Positions 61,554 to 64,000 of a DNA stretch of 64,000 nucleotides are shown one piece after another. The stretch is from the NCBI GenBank assembly GCA_042140185.1, contig CP159477.1, positions 1,116,001 to 1,180,000 of the forward strand, given 5' to 3'. Numbering within the stretch: the first letter of the stretch is position 1; the number at the start of each line of letters is the position of its first letter. Under the pieces are notes generated by a model that was given only the letters and a program-made list of their open reading frames with translations, was not told the DNA's origin and searched no databases. The DNA is from JANSXG01 sp024743075 (GTDB lineage: Bacteria; Planctomycetota; Phycisphaerae; Phycisphaerales; UBA1924). The translations under genes and the position numbers were made by a program.

Positions 61554-61883
61554 ATCACACTCCCTTCACCCTTAGGGCTGGCGAGCCCAAGCGGCGCGCG
61601 CAGGAGGTGGCGATGCGAAAAGGCAGCGTGAGAATCCGCCCTGTCTATGGGCGGAAAATTTTTTGAGAAAGTCGGAAAGTGGCGATGCGCCCGAGCCCAC
61701 TCGGCGCGCGCCGGGGCGGACTCATGTGTTCGTCGTGGCCTGCGCTTCGCTTAGACCACGGCACCCATGGCACAGCGCCAAGTCTTGAATCGTGCGCGCG
61801 AACGAGGGCTCGCATAGCCGCCCGCGGAGGGTGGCCATGCCACCCATGGGAACGCCTTGCATCGCCGGCTGCGCGTGTCTGCT
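61554..61883. other. 330-base gap rich in repeats
   Basis: Besides the fourth palindromic repeat (61735-61766) it contains two copies of a GCGAGCCCA-n-GCGGCGCGCGC-like element (near 61580-61602 and 61691-61713), both next to GTGGCGATGCG. No gene is visible. It separates two leftward genes and should hold the promoter of the 61553 gene. Confidence 0.45.
61735..61766. repeat. fourth copy of the GTGGSCTGCGC palindromic repeat
   Basis: GTGGCCTGCGCTTCGCTTAG and then ACCACGGCACCC. Arms GTGG/CCAC and CTGCGC/GCTTAG give a partly paired hairpin with a TTCG tip. It has the same orientation as the copies at 60787 and 61109. Confidence 0.5.
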
Positions 61884-63101
61884 TCAGGGGCAGGACTGGC
61901 CGAAGTCGGCGAGGACGGCGTTGAGGTCGGCGAGGTCGACGGTGCCGTCGTCGTTGGTATCGGCCTCGGTTGAGTCGGTGCCGAAGTTGGCGAGGACGAG
62001 GTTGAGGTCAGCGAGATCGACCGTGCAGTCGCCGTTGAGGTCGGCGCGCATGGGCGGTGCGATGGGGATGAGCACCACAGCGCGCTCGGGACTCCACGCG
62101 CCGTACTGGCCTCGCCCGATGATCCAGCCGTTGTCATTGATCTTCTTGGCTTCGACGATGGCGAAGTTGTCGGGGATACCGGTGGTGATGTCGTTGAGGT
62201 CGCGGGTGCCGGTGTCGGCGGTCCAGATCCAGGCGCGCCAGTCGTCGACGATCGCCTGGCCGACGACGGCGCCGTGGTTGTTGATCGAACTGGGGATGGA
62301 GTAGCCGAAGAGGGTGCCGGGGAGGTCGGGGAGGATGGTGACGCCGTCGGACTGGTTCCAGAGGAACGCGCTGCCGCCCATGGTGGTCGGTCCGTCGCCG
62401 ACTACGGAGCCGGCGTCGTTGATATCAACGGCGTGGGTGATGCCGCTGGGGCTGCCGGTGAGGATCGCGTGGAGGTCGATGTACTGTTCGTTGTCGAGGT
62501 CGTAGTAGAAGGCCTTCTGGTCGCCGCAGTGGCCGGTGGAGGAACGGACGCCGACGACGACGTTGAGGTTGTTGATGGCCCACGCCTGGTCTGCGGACGG
62601 GACGCCAAGATCCTGCTCCAGGCGGATGGTGCCGGTGTCGGCGGTCCAGACGGTCGCTTCGCGGTTGACGAAGGGGGGCGGCTGGGGGCAGGTGAACACG
62701 CTGCCGTTGGACCCGGCGACGACGCTTAAGTCGTTGATGTCGGCGGCGCCGCTGATCGCGCCGTCGAGTTCCTGGAAGGTGCCGTCCGGCCAGCGGATGA
62801 TGTTGGTGGCCACGATGACGCCGGAGTCATTGATGGGGCCGGCGAGATCGATCTCGACTTTGCCGGTGTCGAGGGTCCAGATGAAGCTGCAGGGGCCGCC
62901 GAGGGGCTGAGTCGAGGCGCAGCCGGTGACCTGGTTGAGGTTGTTGAGGCCGTCGACCCGGGACACGGCGAGGCTGTAACTGGTGTTCCACGGCTCGATG
63001 ATGACGAGCTGGTACTCGGCTTCACCGGCGAGGGAGGGCGAGCAAGCGAGAACGCCGAGCATCGCGGCGAAGGGGATCAGGCAGCGGGCCGGCGATTTCA
63101 T
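61884..63101 (-). CDS. secreted HAF-repeat protein with dockerin-like C-terminus
   Basis: The 405-residue protein has a signal peptide (MKSPARCLIPFAAMLGVLAC, ending SLAG). Then come repeats of the HAF-like type: GLNNLNQVTGCASTQPLG, GPINDSGVIVATNIIRWPDG, WAINNLNVVVGVRSSTG, SINNHGAVVGQAIVDDWRAW, KKINDNGWIIGRGQYG. The end is the dockerin-like pair (DLNGDCTVDLADLNLVLANF; DTNDDGTVDLADLNAVLADF, then QSCP). HAF repeats form a propeller-like extracellular domain of unknown ligand. The terminal module is shared with the genes at 45917 and 46865. Confidence 0.85.
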   Translation of the reverse strand: MKSPARCLIPFAAMLGVLACSPSLAGEAEYQLVIIEPWNTSYSLAVSRVDGLNNLNQVTGCASTQPLGGPCSFIWTLDTGKVEIDLAGPINDSGVIVATNIIRWPDGTFQELDGAISGAADINDLSVVAGSNGSVFTCPQPPPFVNREATVWTADTGTIRLEQDLGVPSADQAWAINNLNVVVGVRSSTGHCGDQKAFYYDLDNEQYIDLHAILTGSPSGITHAVDINDAGSVVGDGPTTMGGSAFLWNQSDGVTILPDLPGTLFGYSIPSSINNHGAVVGQAIVDDWRAWIWTADTGTRDLNDITTGIPDNFAIVEAKKINDNGWIIGRGQYGAWSPERAVVLIPIAPPMRADLNGDCTVDLADLNLVLANFGTDSTEADTNDDGTVDLADLNAVLADFGQSCP

Positions 63102-63245
63102 GAGAATCTCTTTCCGGTTCGAGGCGGTGGTCCGTCGTGGGCGATGTGATCGATCGCACGTCCGAGGATAAGGAGCCCGCCGAGGGTCGGGTGATACGCC
63201 GGATTCGAAGCAGCTGAAATCGAGGCGAATCGGGCGTCATCATGC

Positions 63246-63267
63246 AAAAAACCGCCCATACGGGCGG
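63246..63267 (-). terminator. rho-independent terminator for the DUF3467 gene
   Basis: CCGCCC (63252-63257) and GGGCGG (63262-63267) pair around ATAC. Read leftwards the stem is followed by TTTTTT (complement of 63246-63251). It lies 32 bases past the stop of the DUF3467 gene. Confidence 0.8.
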
Positions 63268-63298
63268 CTTAGGTGATCGGTCGGGTTGTGGGATCGGC

Positions 63299-63618
63299 TC
63301 AGCCCTGCGGGGGCTGGTTCATCTTCTTGGGGCCGAGGTCGATCTCGCCGTAGGCCTTCTCGTAGCCCTGGACGGCCTGGTTGAGCGAGCCGAGGAGGCG
63401 CTGGCGCCGGCCCAGTTCATGACGACGCGGGTGCCGATCTGGAAGACCATGCTGGGCTGCTGGCCCTGGCCCTGTTGCTGGGGGAGGTTGAGGCCGAAGT
63501 CCATGACCATCTCGTCGGAGGTGGTCGCGGTGCGGATGGTGTTGGCGTAGACGTTGACCATCTTGGATTCGTCGATACGGATCTGGACCTGCTGCTGGCC
63601 CTGCTGCGGATCTGCCAT
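63299..63618 (-). CDS. DUF3467 family protein, frameshifted near 63411
   Basis: The start at ATG 63618 gives MADPQQGQQQVQIRIDESKM, then VNVYANTIRTATTSDEMVMD, the DUF3467 pattern. Near 63411 one A is missing (restoring GAKRLLGSLNQAVQGYEKAY), after which the frame ends in GEIDLGPKKMNQPPQG. The full protein has about 106 residues. The family is small and of unknown function, frequent in planctomycetes and related phyla. The break matches the other one-base losses in this contig. Confidence 0.8.
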
Positions 63619-63697
63619 GGGTATGCCCTCTCTGTGCTGTGCGTACGGGAAAACTGAAGAAAAAAGAGCCCGCTGCGGCTGTTCGCGGCGGGTGAAG

Positions 63698-63781
63698 TAC
63701 CGGAGGAGGGACTCGAACCCTCAAGCCCTTGCGGGCAGTGGATTTTGAATCCACCGCGTCTGCCAGTTCCGCCACTCCGGC
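63698..63781 (-). tRNA. tRNA-Leu(CAA)
   Basis: Read on the minus strand the 84-base sequence folds as a class II tRNA: acceptor GCCGGAG/CTCCGGT, D arm, anticodon arm GTGGA-TTCAAAA-TCCAC with anticodon CAA, a long variable arm (CCCGCAAGGG) and the T arm GAGGG-TTCGAGT-CCCTC. The long variable arm and CAA anticodon identify leucine (codon UUG). CCA is not encoded. Confidence 0.95.
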
Positions 63782-63909
63782 GTGGGGGAGGGGCAGTGTA
63801 CCAGCGGCCAAGGGCGCTGTGGGGGCGTCAGAAGCGGGCAGAAAGAAGGATGCAATGGCCATCCGGGGCCCGCGTATTGCGTGGGAGATCCTCTGAAAGG
63901 AGTCGCCGC

Positions 63910-64000
63910 ATGTCGCGCTTTATCTGCTTGTTCGTTGCCGTGATCTGCCTCGTTGCCCCGGTTCGTCTGGAGGCCGGCTGGGACCCCGGACCGACACCGA
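63910..64000 (+). CDS. secreted protein, 5' end only
   Basis: ATG 63910 follows AAAGGAG and opens a signal peptide (MSRFICLFVAVICLVAPVRL, cleavage near EAG). The frame continues to the window end without a stop (30 codons). Nothing more can be said about the product. Confidence 0.6.
   Translation, partial: MSRFICLFVAVICLVAPVRLEAGWDPGPTP

Noticed and set aside
63698..63781. tRNA-Leu as the attachment site of the element
   Set aside because: The element ends at comM near 43.43 kb, 20 kb away, and no integrase lies beside the tRNA.

Overview
The window looks like a draft contig of a planctomycete, probably class Phycisphaerae. This is inferred from three secreted proteins ending in a short tandem dockerin-like module (DLADLNLVLGxFG...DLADLNAVLGAFGQ.CP), high GC, a DUF3467 protein and a chromosomal nuoJKLMN block. 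Eleven genes, including nuoM, nuoN and pgpA, are split by single frameshifts. In ten of them the reading frame needs exactly one added base, usually in a short homopolymer, so most of these breaks are probably consensus errors rather than real pseudogenes.

Positions 1 to about 43,430 are one large mobile element. It ends on the right with a large serine recombinase (41887-43476) whose reading frame runs into the 3' three fifths of a YifB/ComM-type Mg-chelatase-like ATPase gene, interrupted next to its Walker A codons. The left end lies outside the window. The element carries a stability and replication module (ParA, a ribbon-helix-helix partner, a winged-helix Rep-like protein, 4657-8236), a mobilisation module (MobC and a HxDx4HxH relaxase, 10456-12215, plus a hairpin-rich region at 12308-12701 that may hold oriT), a TraG/VirD4 coupling protein (32753-34308), an ArdC-type antirestriction protein (31677-32564) and a DUF3991/Toprim primase-like protein (30506-31483). 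No VirB-type transfer genes are visible, so it looks mobilisable rather than self-transmissible, unless such genes lie to the left.

Cargo includes a staphylococcal-nuclease-like protein, a DUF4062-like/TPR protein of lower GC (possible defence gene), a 2,553-residue secreted RHS protein with a dockerin-like insert and a variable C-terminus, a HigBA/RelE-type toxin-antitoxin pair, a divergent cupin/XRE pair with twin operators, an ImmR/ImmA-like repressor and metalloprotease pair, two DUF2188 proteins, a GAF-domain membrane protein, an ATP-grasp/GNAT two-gene operon, and a block of unrecognised secreted and membrane proteins (36.2-41.9 kb).

From 43.4 kb the sequence is chromosomal: the comM 3' fragment, a putative HTH regulator divergent from a dockerin-type secreted protein, a second such protein, pgpA and pgsA (phosphatidylglycerol synthesis), nuoJKLMN (membrane arm of NADH dehydrogenase), two multi-pass membrane proteins, pheA (chorismate mutase/prephenate dehydratase), a zone rich in palindromic repeats, a HAF-repeat dockerin protein, a DUF3467 protein, tRNA-Leu(CAA) and the start of another secreted protein.
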